From: JBPOFY01 sp051252415
GTDB lineage: Bacteria; Verrucomicrobiota; Verrucomicrobiia; Opitutales; Coraliomargaritaceae
Assembly: GCA_051252415.1 (NCBI GenBank)
Contig: JBPOGA010000004.1
Span: 124,001-188,000, forward strand
DNA: 64,000 bases
Direction of reading: 5' to 3'
Shown one piece after another: positions 45,101 to 53,730 of the stretch (within the stretch, counting starts at the first letter, position 1; every line of letters starts with the position of its first letter). The translations under genes and the position numbers were made by a program. The notes under the pieces were generated by a model, which was given only the letters and a program-made list of their open reading frames with translations, made no database searches and was not told the DNA's origin.

Positions 45101-45765
45101 TCTCCACCAACCGTTGGCTCACGGTAGGTCGCCGTGAGCGTGGCTTGGGCAGCTAGCATAGTGTAGGTGGTCGAAGAAGCAAAGGCATTGGCTACACCAG
45201 AGGTGTCTCCAGTCCATTGATCAAATACCTCTCCCTGTTGTGGCGCATTCGCGACGATTGAAACAACAGTGTCAGCAGTATAGCTGCCAGAGCCCGAGCC
45301 GTTGATGACAGTGAGGGTGCGCGGAGTGGTATCCGCTTGATCGATCACGCTAAAGTTAATCGTGGCTGTATCGAGGAGCGAGCCACTGGCACCGCTGCTA
45401 GAGTAGACCTCGATTACAAGTGTGTAATTGCCCAGCGAAGGCGTCCAACTGTTATAGTTTCCGGATGAATCGCCTTTTAAGGCGTAGGGGGCGACGTTCT
45501 CAGTTTGAGTATCACTTTCTTGACCGCTTAGAAGAAAACGCACACTGCCCGGCGAACCGTTGGTAGCGGCGCGGATGTTGAGGGAGCTGCCATCAAGTGC
45601 GAGATTAAGGGTGTCACCATTGAGGATCTCGCGAATATCCGTGTTGCTACCCGCGTCGACGAGGATGACTTGATCGATGGATTGAGCCGCGAGAGTAGCG
45701 CAGCTAAACATGAGTAAAGTTACTGTGAGATAGATTCGGCGGAGGCTTGATAAAAATGTAATCAT
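42133..45765 (-). CDS. Giant secreted apiosidase-like glycoside hydrolase (DUF5060 plus TIM barrel)
   Basis: A signal peptide ends near LAAQ. An N-terminal Ig-like domain (35-140) is followed by one InlB-type repeat (150-215; VINGSGSGSYTADT...FDQWTGDTSG) and a DUF5060-type beta domain (about 225-335; VWRAHFNPDAVGEWQY), which usually precedes a TIM-barrel glycosidase. The barrel (about 350-700) has WNLMEETTW with a candidate acid/base Glu and PWTAAWDEPQ with a second Glu, in the style of apiosidase/DUF4038 enzymes. A collagen-binding-like beta domain (FSVRWFDPRNG) and a flavodoxin-like glutamine-amidotransferase-type domain (IAYIHGDVSADG ... IVIFGLHQKVW) follow. The end has DPNNDGIANLLAFA and the shared C-terminal module. 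It probably attacks plant or algal heteroglycans. Preceded by an inverted repeat at 45795. Confidence 0.78.
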   Translation of the reverse strand: MITFLSSLRRIYLTVTLLMFSCATLAAQSIDQVILVDAGSNTDIREILNGDTLNLALDGSSLNIRAATNGSPGSVRFLLSGQESDTQTENVAPYALKGDSSGNYNSWTPSLGNYTLVIEVYSSSGASGSLLDTATINFSVIDQADTTPRTLTVINGSGSGSYTADTVVSIVANAPQQGEVFDQWTGDTSGVANAFASSTTYTMLAAQATLTATYREPTVGGEVTVAGDLMQWHEVLIDLTGPSSSETATPNPFLEYRFNVLFTGPNGQTYLVPGYFAGDGNGGDAGSVWRAHFNPDAVGEWQYTISFRTGTEIAVDLDPTAGNALPDYDGINGSFTVTASDKSGSDFRSPDKGMLRNRGNSYLTYGGSGRPFLYTGPGIPENILGYRGFTNTTVGIGHNFTVHESDWNSGDPDWDNGNGRALIGALNYIADEGANSLYFMSNTIGGDGQDVFMHTDPNNAKDRYDNLKLNQWAIALAHAQARGIFFHWHLAEVENGNKTYYGATAIPTLRKLYFRMLVARFGHYNGLKWNLMEETTWAATDRRAQAAYLKAIDPYDHALTFQLGGAGLNHSEYNQHLGETDFDSFSFQGSNSYNSMWDKIHDAIADSAATGIPWTAAWDEPQKIENDLTDTVNGYPLGRYGKMWPCLMAGGDGFMWYIQQDGGGHGFDQQIEDFNIMGPAFNWSRHIRDFLTPLPLLEMQATRDGLGEGLSVTAGPAYMLSKPGACYAIYLQSGGSGISLDLTGYNRNFSVRWFDPRNGVYANGSQSTVAGGGVVDLGQAPNNLNEDWAVLVELQKSIAYIHGDVSADGNIPSGAEDPYDQMLLDDTGDTGLSQFKAMVEAEGYSIEQHYDQTTNLDVSFLDDYDIVIFGLHQKVWSSGEKLALDTWLQAGGGMLIYSDSAAGGRYNLVGAQNTVGQTVVNNLISQYGMEVTVDQANGIKAYKASIGAPHSIVADQVVLEGEGVSPVAVDPTRDVERLIPYEDDPAYKVSGDPTISHQQNLTFSNPEFAALALTRPGQGRLIAMFDRQPMWNNGPGSDINERDNETILRRIVRYLAGDLDDPEPFNQWLFDEFGADAANPTIAAPTADPNNDGIANLLAFAADLPASAPNQTQVISAVTYDSGTADPDDDRFQFNFRQVTAGAPGIDYLVETSEDLNANSWDAIDFNLPENTLTIFDSNPDGDSTAEVLQVSVPTEQRTQLFGRLRVTLN

Positions 45766-45794
45766 ATCAATTAAGTATATTCTGGCTGGAAATA

Positions 45795-45837
45795 GTCACA
45801 TGCTATTCTTCAGTTAAAGGCATAGCAAATATGTGAC
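45795..45837. promoter_or_regulatory. Interrupted inverted repeat upstream of the apiosidase-like gene
   Basis: GTCACATGCTAT (45795-45806) pairs with ATAGC and ATGTGAC (45822-45826 and 45831-45837), a 12-bp match broken by four bases. It lies 30-72 bp upstream of the start at 45765. It could be an operator or an RNA hairpin; no T-run follows on either strand. Confidence 0.35.
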
Positions 45838-45908
45838 GTATTGCGTTAATAATCAATTGCCTAGTGGTGTATTCTGAGTGGGCTTACGTATTTAACAGCT
45901 ATTTTATA

Positions 45909-47066
45909 TCAATTCGCTGCTTTGATTTGTTGCTTAAGCTGTTTAGCTGCCATGGCGTAGCCGCCATCCCCTCCGTCAACAAAGTGGATGTGCTGCCCAT
46001 CTTGCGCGGAATCGACTAAGCAAGTAATCAAAGAAGTCTTCGAGCTATGCACGCCATAATAGATGTCACCGTTTTGATGGAGTGTTTCCAGCAGTTTGTA
46101 TATCTGCTCTTTTTGTTCGTTACTAACATCGACAACCATACGCAGCACATCATCGAACTTGCGGTAGTCCGCGTGCCTACGCAGCGACTTTGTATATCGC
46201 ATGGCATCGAAGAACAGGGCTGGCATTTTGATCCGAAAAACCATAACGCAATAAATAATCTCTATGATTCGAAGTAGGTGTGATCCTGACCATTTTGGTA
46301 GATAGAACCGGCCTTCCTGATAGAAACATTCTCGAATTGATTGATAACTCAGCTCAGGGATATTCACTGGATTGCTCGCTTCCAAATCATTGTCACAAAT
46401 GCTGTTGAGCTGATTGAGCACATGGTTGTAAGTCGCATTCAAGGATTTGCCACGAGCAGAAACTATTATGGAGAGGACGGTGCCATGAATATTTGAAACG
46501 GCATTCCAGCGGCAGGACAAGCCATCGAGTTTTGCAACTGCTTTGGTGGATGATGGGAGTAAGTATTTCGAGTCTGGTTGTTTGATCCATTCCTCGGCTA
46601 TCGTTAAGCCGCCTCCTCGAAAGAGTGCTATGTTCTGATTCGCTACGAGCTCGTATTTCGCAGCTTCGACGGTGGCTCCTGTAGCTTGTAATTCGGCGAT
46701 TGAGACCATGCCGACACGTAGGCCCAGACCGAAAGTTGTTTCGGACATGTGCTGAACTCCTGCCATGGCTTCGCTCATTACGGGTACGAACTGTTTATGA
46801 AATGCGAAGGTTGCGCCATCACCACCGAACGTGAAGGGGAAGTTATGGCCGTTCATGGCGTTGCGTGCCGCAGCAATAGTGGCTGCGCCAATTAGATTCA
46901 CATCTTTATAGCGACCCGCTTCAATGGCGACCGTCGAACCTTTGATGTCGGACACCACCACATACCAGTCCTGCGGGAGTGCTTGATAATGCGCATCATT
47001 GGTAAGTGTCGTGAATTCCTGAAATGCTGGGAGTTGTTCATAGAATCCTGCACTGTTGATCGACAT
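45909..47066 (-). CDS. DUF3095 family protein, nucleotide-cyclase-like fold
   Basis: This 385-aa soluble protein shows VVVSDIKGSTVAIEAGRYKDVNLIGAATI and later FTFGGDGATFAF; these two blocks resemble the metal-binding Asp loop and the GGD turn of class III nucleotide cyclases and GGDEF enzymes, and they fit DUF3095. A second half (about 220-385) is specific to the family. Activity has not been shown for the family as far as I know, so nucleotide cyclisation is inference. Monocistronic, followed by a large gap before the next gene. Confidence 0.8.
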   Translation of the reverse strand: MSINSAGFYEQLPAFQEFTTLTNDAHYQALPQDWYVVVSDIKGSTVAIEAGRYKDVNLIGAATIAAARNAMNGHNFPFTFGGDGATFAFHKQFVPVMSEAMAGVQHMSETTFGLGLRVGMVSIAELQATGATVEAAKYELVANQNIALFRGGGLTIAEEWIKQPDSKYLLPSSTKAVAKLDGLSCRWNAVSNIHGTVLSIIVSARGKSLNATYNHVLNQLNSICDNDLEASNPVNIPELSYQSIRECFYQEGRFYLPKWSGSHLLRIIEIIYCVMVFRIKMPALFFDAMRYTKSLRRHADYRKFDDVLRMVVDVSNEQKEQIYKLLETLHQNGDIYYGVHSSKTSLITCLVDSAQDGQHIHFVDGGDGGYAMAAKQLKQQIKAAN

Positions 47067-47243
47067 GTTGGTAATGAATAGTGCTGCTTTCGCTGGCTGC
47101 GAACTAAATCATACAGGCACATCAATTTGATGGCGGTTCATAAAAGCGATGCAGTGTCTTGAAGCAATCCTACGGTTGGGCGTGAAATGAATCACTTGTT
47201 CTTTTCGATGAGCGCGGAATGTTTCGACCTTAAAAATACTCGA

Positions 47244-48206
47244 TTAGTTACTGGCAAATTCTTTCATGAAATTATCGAAGTCACGCTGAATGGAGGCATT
47301 CAAAGTGTTACTTCTTAGCATTTCTTGGAGGTGATCTCGAATGGCCTGTAATAGGTATTTGTAGTTTGCTAGCTTCGAAGTCTCTGCGATGAGTCGGCCG
47401 TCCTCGACGATGGCCGCTTGATCATCAAGCAGCCGTATTATAGGTCTTATGCCATCAGGGTAGGCGCTGAAATATTTACTACAGCGCGGTTGGGCACTGC
47501 TGCTTTTATCCGCAAAAAAACCTATCACCTGAAATGCAGACAGATTGATGTTGGCTTGTCCTTGCAATGTGGCTTCCTTGACAATTACGAAAGGATCTTC
47601 GTCATCATAGGTCCACGTTGTCGTATTTGTTATCAACCTTGGGTTGTTCACTCTAAAGAACTCTTCGATTAGATCTGTATAGTCATCGACGAAACGTTTC
47701 GATCGCTTGGCAGCGTTCTTATCCTGTGAGTAGCTTGTTGAGAGGAATGACATGTCGTCATCCTTGTGTTCAAAGAAATCGCTGAGTTTCGGCACTTTGA
47801 ATGGGTGTGGCTTCGCTAGTATTGTGTTGAGGTTTTTACGGAAGTCTTCCTCCGAAACCATGTCCTCGTAATAGCCTAAGCCGATTGGAATTGTTTGGCG
47901 CGTAGAGGTCGCTTTTTGGTAGGCAGTATAAATTGATTCGTAATGTTTTAAGGCTTCTAGATCGAGACTCTTCCATAACACCAGCATCGGCTTATCGCCT
48001 TCATTCATAAGTAGCACGATCCCTTCAGGTTGGGCTTCCTTGACGCCCGCAAATTTCATGTTTTTGCCGTTTGCACCTGTTATCACTATGGCCTCATAGG
48101 CGTTTGCTGTGAAAGGGCTGCAGGATAGCGTGACGATTAGAAGCGCTAAGCTCAGTTTTTGATGGCGCAAAGTTGACGAGAGGCTAGCTGTTAGGGAAGT
48201 GAACAT
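47244..48206 (-). CDS. Exported hypothetical protein
   Basis: The ATG at 48206 (MFTSLTASLSS) gives a signal peptide ending SPFTANAYE; a longer frame to 48254 is less likely. The mature part starts with a small beta domain (IVITGANGKNMKFAGVKEAQPEGIV, VLWKSLDLEAL), like the short SHD1-type domains of Verrucomicrobia and Planctomycetes. A helical, charged region follows with no cysteine cluster or catalytic motif. I do not recognise the family. It is divergent from the chitinase-like gene at 48403, sharing a 196-bp intergenic region. Confidence 0.65.
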   Translation of the reverse strand: MFTSLTASLSSTLRHQKLSLALLIVTLSCSPFTANAYEAIVITGANGKNMKFAGVKEAQPEGIVLLMNEGDKPMLVLWKSLDLEALKHYESIYTAYQKATSTRQTIPIGLGYYEDMVSEEDFRKNLNTILAKPHPFKVPKLSDFFEHKDDDMSFLSTSYSQDKNAAKRSKRFVDDYTDLIEEFFRVNNPRLITNTTTWTYDDEDPFVIVKEATLQGQANINLSAFQVIGFFADKSSSAQPRCSKYFSAYPDGIRPIIRLLDDQAAIVEDGRLIAETSKLANYKYLLQAIRDHLQEMLRSNTLNASIQRDFDNFMKEFASN

Positions 48207-48402
48207 AAACTGATAGATGGATGATTTTTGTGATGCTATCAAGTATATTACCAATGCGTTACTTATTATGGTTGAATCTGAAATAGCGGGGCATTCGCGG
48301 GCATAAGACGGGGGAGAGTCGTTTATAAATTTGAAAGTGAATCAGAGGTAAGTTGTAGATCGCAAAAAAATGGTATTCACACTATAAGATGTATCAACAC
48401 CC

Positions 48403-49734
48403 ATGACTTTATTCTACAAATCGCTACTTCTACTGCTTATTACCATCGTATCCGCGGCAGCCTCAGAGCTACATACGGTCGGGTATTCAGCATGGTGGCA
48501 AACGGCGGACTCTACTTATCGAAATGGCCCCTTCGCCGCACAAGCCAGCTATCTGGATGAGATCGTTTACTTCGGTGAATTTCAGTTCGATGCGAGCGGT
48601 AACATCGTTACCGCAGCGGGTGGGAATATTGTTGTGGAAAGTTCGCCCGGAGTTTGGAACTGGAATGTAAGTAACACACGCACCACCAATACTCAGGATG
48701 TATTTAACAAAGTATTCGAAGTCTCTCCGACTACAAAAGTTACCTTCACTATCGGTGGATGGGGTAATAGCCAAAACTTCGCCATTTTTTCAGACAGTAA
48801 TGATTCGAATGGCGATAAGGCACTCAATGCAGCGACTCAAGTTCGCGCCATCCTTGATCTTTCCAGCGGACGCATGCACGGAGTCGACCTTGACTGGGAA
48901 GACGGTGACGGAGTTTCCGATACGATGGCGGGGAATGAAGACGCTTACACAAACTTGACCGCTGCAATTCGTGCCGTGCTTCAAGCCGATGAGCAATTAA
49001 CCGTGGCGATTCAGAACAATCGATATTCCTCTGGTGTCGCGGTGATCCACAATATTGATGTGCTGCGCCCCTTCACTTATGATGCCCCTGAATTCGATGG
49101 TAATCATACCTCGCTCCTCGCGGCACAGACAATTATTGGCAATTGGCTAGCTCGGGGGATTCCTGCTAATAAGCTTGGAGTCGGCGTCGGTTTCTTCGCC
49201 CGTCCGCTAGTCAACCCATGGTCCAATTCAGATACGTATACCAGTCTCGATCACACCTATCGTGTCAACAATGGCACATGGCTCCCTGACAACCTCACCG
49301 AGTATTTAGGGTGGGGCTTCGATGGCGTCGATTCAGTTGAGGCCAAAGCTGCGTGGTGCAAAGCGCAAGGCCTACACTCGTTGTATATTTGGGAGCTAGG
49401 TGATGACAATCGCAGCACCGATACCGACACCAATGGACTCAGTCACTACCTTATATTAACCGAAACCGTCGCCGCAAGTGCCGCCGACCCTAACAATGCG
49501 ATTGAGATTATAAATAGCGCTTTCGATTTGAGTGCCAAGGAACTCACGCTCACCTGGAATTCGCAAATTGGCGAAGCCTATAATATTGAGGCTAGCAACA
49601 CCCTCGCGCCGGGTTCTTGGGTGAACGTTGTCACCAGTCTCAATGCCACTGATGGCAATGAAATGATTCACACTGTCAACGACCTCGGAATGACTAATCA
49701 ACCAAAACGATTCTATCGCGTGGGAAAGGATTAA
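48403..49734 (+). CDS. Secreted GH18 chitinase-like hydrolase with C-terminal beta module
   Basis: Signal peptide 1-20. The GH18 TIM barrel spans about residues 24-345: VGYSAWW start, FTIGGWGNS (the SxGG-like strand) and GVDLDWE (160-166), which places the catalytic acid at E166. The usual motif is DxxDxDxE; here the first Asp is His159 while the two inner Asp and the Glu are kept. QGLHSLYIWELGDDN is the last-strand Trp region. GH18 enzymes cut chitin or related GlcNAc polymers. The last 80 residues (AYNIEASNTLAPGSW ... KRFYRV) match the shared C-terminal module. Monocistronic; divergent from the preceding gene. Confidence 0.85.
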   Translation: MTLFYKSLLLLLITIVSAAASELHTVGYSAWWQTADSTYRNGPFAAQASYLDEIVYFGEFQFDASGNIVTAAGGNIVVESSPGVWNWNVSNTRTTNTQDVFNKVFEVSPTTKVTFTIGGWGNSQNFAIFSDSNDSNGDKALNAATQVRAILDLSSGRMHGVDLDWEDGDGVSDTMAGNEDAYTNLTAAIRAVLQADEQLTVAIQNNRYSSGVAVIHNIDVLRPFTYDAPEFDGNHTSLLAAQTIIGNWLARGIPANKLGVGVGFFARPLVNPWSNSDTYTSLDHTYRVNNGTWLPDNLTEYLGWGFDGVDSVEAKAAWCKAQGLHSLYIWELGDDNRSTDTDTNGLSHYLILTETVAASAADPNNAIEIINSAFDLSAKELTLTWNSQIGEAYNIEASNTLAPGSWVNVVTSLNATDGNEMIHTVNDLGMTNQPKRFYRVGKD

Positions 49735-50179
49735 GCAGCGGGAGCATTAAACCCGAATTATGCAAATGAGTTTTTCGAACAGGAATTCTTGTTTTCTAAG
49801 TGATTGTTGATTAGCCGCATTTATAATACGGTCACCCTAATGGTGTTCGAAAACGCTTGGGCGACATGCGCACTTTGCGGCCTTTTTCCTTCGGTCGCTC
49901 GTAGGGCACCCGCCTCAGTCCCCCCTTCACTGCGTGACGGGCAAGCCTGCGGCTTACCATCTACGCGCTAATCGCGTTTTGTCCGCCCTGCGGTCACGTA
50001 TCTATATATGCTCCCTTGGGTGTCAGTTGCAAAGCACACATCTCATCCTATTGCATAATCAGGGATAAACAGAGTCTCAAAAAAGTTTGTCGTAGATTGC
50101 CGGAGAGCGCAGAGTTTTTTTGTGCGCATGTATTCTGCATCGTCGAGTAAGCGCGAGCCCTTCGCTTTCAGTTCGCGGC
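49735..50179 (+). other. Intergenic region with a GC-rich block, no gene recognised
   Basis: Between 49850 and 50005 is a GC-rich stretch with small inverted repeats (ACGCG/CGCGT near 49962; CCGC/GCGG near 49985) and CTTCGGTCGCTCG. It looks like a degenerate repeated sequence. I compared it with tRNA and small-RNA shapes and found no cloverleaf. The last 130 bp are ordinary spacer. It separates converging genes and no T-tailed terminator is clear. Confidence 0.45.
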
Positions 50180-53100
50180 TTATTCCTCTTCGATGATGTA
50201 GAACATACGTGCTTCATTGGGCATCGGTATGCTGAGGCTAGCATGGGGTGGGCTGGGTGTGATGTCTTCTTCAATGATGGGCCAGATCGATGTGTGGTCG
50301 AAGAGTGTTTGGTTGGCGCGTAGGCGGTAGGTTTGATCGCTTAGGCTGTTCCAATTGAAGTTCAAGTTGTTGTTTTGAATACCGACGCTGGTCTTGATTT
50401 CCGGGATGCGGAAAAAGGCGCTCGAGGGGATGGTTTGCTTTGTGATACTTGGGCCTTCCCAACAGAGCTCAAGTTCATGAATGGATGCGGTAGCGTGGCG
50501 GTAGTAGAGTCTGAAGGGGTGAAGGCCGGCTTCAAGTTTGGTGGCGCCGGATTGTTCGGAGCGGTTGTGGTGATAGTCGTCATCAATCACATGCGCTTCG
50601 TGGATGAAGAAATTGGCGCCGCTGTCGGAACTGAGGTGGAAGGTATAGTCGCCGCTGGTCGGGATCTCGATGTAGCCGGTAAAGAGGAGGCCGTGGTGTT
50701 GGTCGCGTGAACGCAATGAGAGGTCAATGGTATCGCAGGGTGCGGTGCGAACTGGGCGGATGTCGCGGAATTCGGGAACGTAGGACCAGATGCCTTCGTA
50801 AGCATAGTAGCGGAGACCAGGTTCCAGCTCGCGGTCGCTATTCGGCACGGCGACAGAGTCGTAAGGACGTGAGGCGGTTGCGTGTGGGCGACGGGTTTGC
50901 AGTGCGATGTCGCGCATCTGTGCTTCGAGAGCAGGCATGACGCTGGCGAGGTCGTTGGCTTGGCCTGGGTCGATGGTGACATCGTAAATCTCGAATGAGT
51001 CGGTGGCGCTTTGGATGTCCATCCGTATGCCCATGTAGTTGCCGATTCGCACGAACTGAGTCTCGCCACGTGTTCGACCGCGGTGGGTGGGGAATTCTGC
51101 CCAGTCTTGAACAGTGGTGCCGCTATAGCCTCTGAACTCGGTGTAGAGGTAGCCCTTGTCGCGTTGGATACCTTGATCAGTGAGGGTGGGCAGGAGAGAG
51201 ACACCGTCGCACCAAGAGGGGGCGGTCACACCGGCCATCTCAGCGAAGGTGGGCATCCAATCGTAAGTAATTGAGGGGCGGTCGATCTCTAAGATGTTAG
51301 CTTCGTCGTTGGTCGCGCCGGCGATCTTACCGGGCCAGCGGACGATGGTGGGCACGCGACTGCCGCCTTCGAGGATGTCTTGTTTGGTGCCTTCGAAGTT
51401 GGCGTAGGATTCGAAGGTGTGCGCACCGCGATTGACGGAAGCGTCTGGACCGTTGTCGGTGGTGAATACGATCATGGTGTTGTCGTCGATACCGAGGTCG
51501 TCGAGTAGTTGGACGATGTCGCCGATGGAGTTGTCGATACGGCGGATCATGCCGACAACTTTTTGTTCGGTGCTAGTCCAGCTCGCGTTGTTGTCGGGGT
51601 GATTGTAGCCGTCCACCGTGCCAGTGCCGTCGGCGGTGGAAGCATAGCGAACCATACCGGAGCCATCGGTGGCAGTAGTCCATTGGATGCCACCGGTCAG
51701 GCCGCCACCAGCAGGGTAAGCGACGGCGGGACGCTGGTTGTTAAAGTGTGGTGCGTCGTATGCGAGGTAGAGAAAGAAGGGTTGGTTATCGTTATCATTT
51801 TGCTCGCGGATGATGGCATCCTTGGCATAGGCGGTGAAAGCGTCAGTAGTGTAAAGGTCGAGCGAGGCGTTGGTAATCTGCTGGAAATCGTGGTAGATGT
51901 GGGCGGTTTTATTGGTGCTGCCGTTGCGGGGGTAGTGTTCGTGTGCGTCTCCGTGGAAGAGGTAGCCGAAGAACTCGTCGAAGCCGCGCTTGAGAGGGTG
52001 TGCCTCGAGGTTTTGTGATCCGGTGCCGTTGAGGTTGACACTGCCTTCTCCGCCCGCGACGCCGTTTTTGCCGATATGAATAGTGCGGTATCCGGCTAGG
52101 CGTAGGGTGTCCGCGATGGTGTGATTATCCGAAAGTGGACTGTCGAACATGATGTTACGAAGATCGCTGTGCCCCTGATGGCGTCCCTGAAGGAGGGAGC
52201 TACGTGAAGGCAAGCATATCGGGGCGGAAACGTAGTGGTGGGTGAGCTTTGCACCCTCGGCTGCGAGACCGTCGAGGACGGGCGTATCGAACTTACTGCC
52301 GGACTTTTGATCCTGCCAGAAGCAGCCAACATCGCCCCAGCCTTGGTCGTCGGTGAAGAAAACAATTATATTTGGTCGGTCGAGCGACTGGTTGGAATCG
52401 TTGGGGTCGAGCCCGTTGGTGATCTCTAGTCCGTCAGGAGTGCCGTCGCCGTCGCTGTCGGGGTTGTTTGGTGCGGTGGAATAGGTGTCAACTTCTTCGG
52501 CATCGGAGAGCCCGTCGCGATCCGTGTCGATATCGGTGGAATGAACGACGGTGACGGTGGTTTGCTCTGTGACGATATCTCCGCTGCCGTCTTCCTCGAA
52601 AGTTGCGGTTAGGGTGTAGGTGGTAGTTTCGGATATCGTGCCAAGAGCGAGGTTGCCACTGTTGATGAAGGGCTGCCCGTCCGAGCTTGTGGTATAGGTT
52701 GCGATCGTGCTGGTGCCGTCGCTAATTTCCAGACGTTTGGTCTGGAGGGTGGACCATGCGAGTTGCACACTGTCGGAATCGACAAAGTTATCTGGTGCAG
52801 CAGAGAAGTCTGAGATGTAGGCGACACCAGCGAAAAATACGTTGCCGTTGACCAATAGGATCGGGTCGGTTAGGCTGGTGCCAGCGGCGTCGGGAAATTG
52901 GTCGATCGAAGTCTTATCACTGCGCAAGTGGATGCTGGAGTTTTCGTTGCCATTGTTAGTCCAGTAAAAGTAGAGGCGAAATTCGACATTGCCGAGCTCC
53001 GTTATTCCTTGAGTAGTAAAGTTCTCGATGCCTTCACCAGCAGCGTTGGTGGTCGAGTTTGAAGATAGGGTAGTGCTGAAGCTATCCACGCTTGAGCGTA

Positions 53101-53473
53101 GCTCCATTGTTAGCGTCGAACCTACGTTCATATTGACGTCGGAAATTTCTATACTGTCGATTTGAAAAGCATCGACCGGGGAGCTGAGGGTGAAGCTGAT
53201 GTATTCGTTATTGGATACAGAATCGGCCATCGTCCTAGCATCTAAGCCGGTGTATTTCATAGCTTGATCGATGTCTGGCCCGCCGCTGGTTAGCTTGGCT
53301 GATATTCCGCTGCCAGAGGTGACAGTGGCGGCGATGATACCTGTGGTGTTATAGCTGCTCGCCCAGTTTTCAGAGCCATGGACGGTATGATCATTATCCC
53401 AGCCCAGAATAACATCAGCGATGCTCGCATTGACTAAGGCGAGCAACAGAATGAAAAATAGAATAGCTCGCAT
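50180..53473 (-). CDS. Secreted S1 arylsulfatase with TSP3 repeats and PA14 domain
   Basis: Signal peptide 1-19; an N-terminal beta-rich region (20-215); an Ig-like domain (220-312); Asp-rich calcium repeats (315-362). The sulfatase domain spans about 366-830. It starts RPNIIVFFTDDQGWGD (metal Asp pair 375/376) and carries CLPSRSSLLQGR with Cys420, which an FGE or anSME enzyme converts to formylglycine, followed by the conserved P and R. FTTDNGPD and HTFESYANFEGTK supply later metal and sulfate contacts. A PA14 sugar-binding-like domain (about 890-1030) and the shared C-terminal end (YRLRANQTL) complete it. It removes sulfate esters from a glycan. No maturase is in the window. Confidence 0.9.
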   Translation of the reverse strand: MRAILFFILLLALVNASIADVILGWDNDHTVHGSENWASSYNTTGIIAATVTSGSGISAKLTSGGPDIDQAMKYTGLDARTMADSVSNNEYISFTLSSPVDAFQIDSIEISDVNMNVGSTLTMELRSSVDSFSTTLSSNSTTNAAGEGIENFTTQGITELGNVEFRLYFYWTNNGNENSSIHLRSDKTSIDQFPDAAGTSLTDPILLVNGNVFFAGVAYISDFSAAPDNFVDSDSVQLAWSTLQTKRLEISDGTSTIATYTTSSDGQPFINSGNLALGTISETTTYTLTATFEEDGSGDIVTEQTTVTVVHSTDIDTDRDGLSDAEEVDTYSTAPNNPDSDGDGTPDGLEITNGLDPNDSNQSLDRPNIIVFFTDDQGWGDVGCFWQDQKSGSKFDTPVLDGLAAEGAKLTHHYVSAPICLPSRSSLLQGRHQGHSDLRNIMFDSPLSDNHTIADTLRLAGYRTIHIGKNGVAGGEGSVNLNGTGSQNLEAHPLKRGFDEFFGYLFHGDAHEHYPRNGSTNKTAHIYHDFQQITNASLDLYTTDAFTAYAKDAIIREQNDNDNQPFFLYLAYDAPHFNNQRPAVAYPAGGGLTGGIQWTTATDGSGMVRYASTADGTGTVDGYNHPDNNASWTSTEQKVVGMIRRIDNSIGDIVQLLDDLGIDDNTMIVFTTDNGPDASVNRGAHTFESYANFEGTKQDILEGGSRVPTIVRWPGKIAGATNDEANILEIDRPSITYDWMPTFAEMAGVTAPSWCDGVSLLPTLTDQGIQRDKGYLYTEFRGYSGTTVQDWAEFPTHRGRTRGETQFVRIGNYMGIRMDIQSATDSFEIYDVTIDPGQANDLASVMPALEAQMRDIALQTRRPHATASRPYDSVAVPNSDRELEPGLRYYAYEGIWSYVPEFRDIRPVRTAPCDTIDLSLRSRDQHHGLLFTGYIEIPTSGDYTFHLSSDSGANFFIHEAHVIDDDYHHNRSEQSGATKLEAGLHPFRLYYRHATASIHELELCWEGPSITKQTIPSSAFFRIPEIKTSVGIQNNNLNFNWNSLSDQTYRLRANQTLFDHTSIWPIIEEDITPSPPHASLSIPMPNEARMFYIIEEE

Positions 53474-53730
53474 TAAACGATGGGGTAAGGGGATTGTTTG
53501 CAGCTGAATGGCCTCAGGTGGAGGACGTCAAGATGGGATCCAAGCTACATCATGGGAAGGATTACTGGCAGCCAATTGAGGTCAAGGTGTTTCGACTTCT
53601 ATAGGTCTGACTACTTCTAGGGGGAACTCGTTGCCTGACTGGTTCGGTATGCACACTGGGTAGGTCTGAAGTTTTAAATGGCTACTGATTTTTATCTGTA
53701 AAAAGGGTCGCGCTTTTCGGGATACTTAGA

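Noticed and set aside
49850..50005. GC-rich block considered as a tRNA or small structured RNA
   Set aside because: No cloverleaf or conserved T-loop can be drawn; the hairpins are short and no promoter or terminator frames it.
51509..52018. Val/Gly-rich open frame of about 170 codons antisense to the sulfatase
   Set aside because: The composition follows from the opposite strand; there is no start context and the sulfatase frame is certain.
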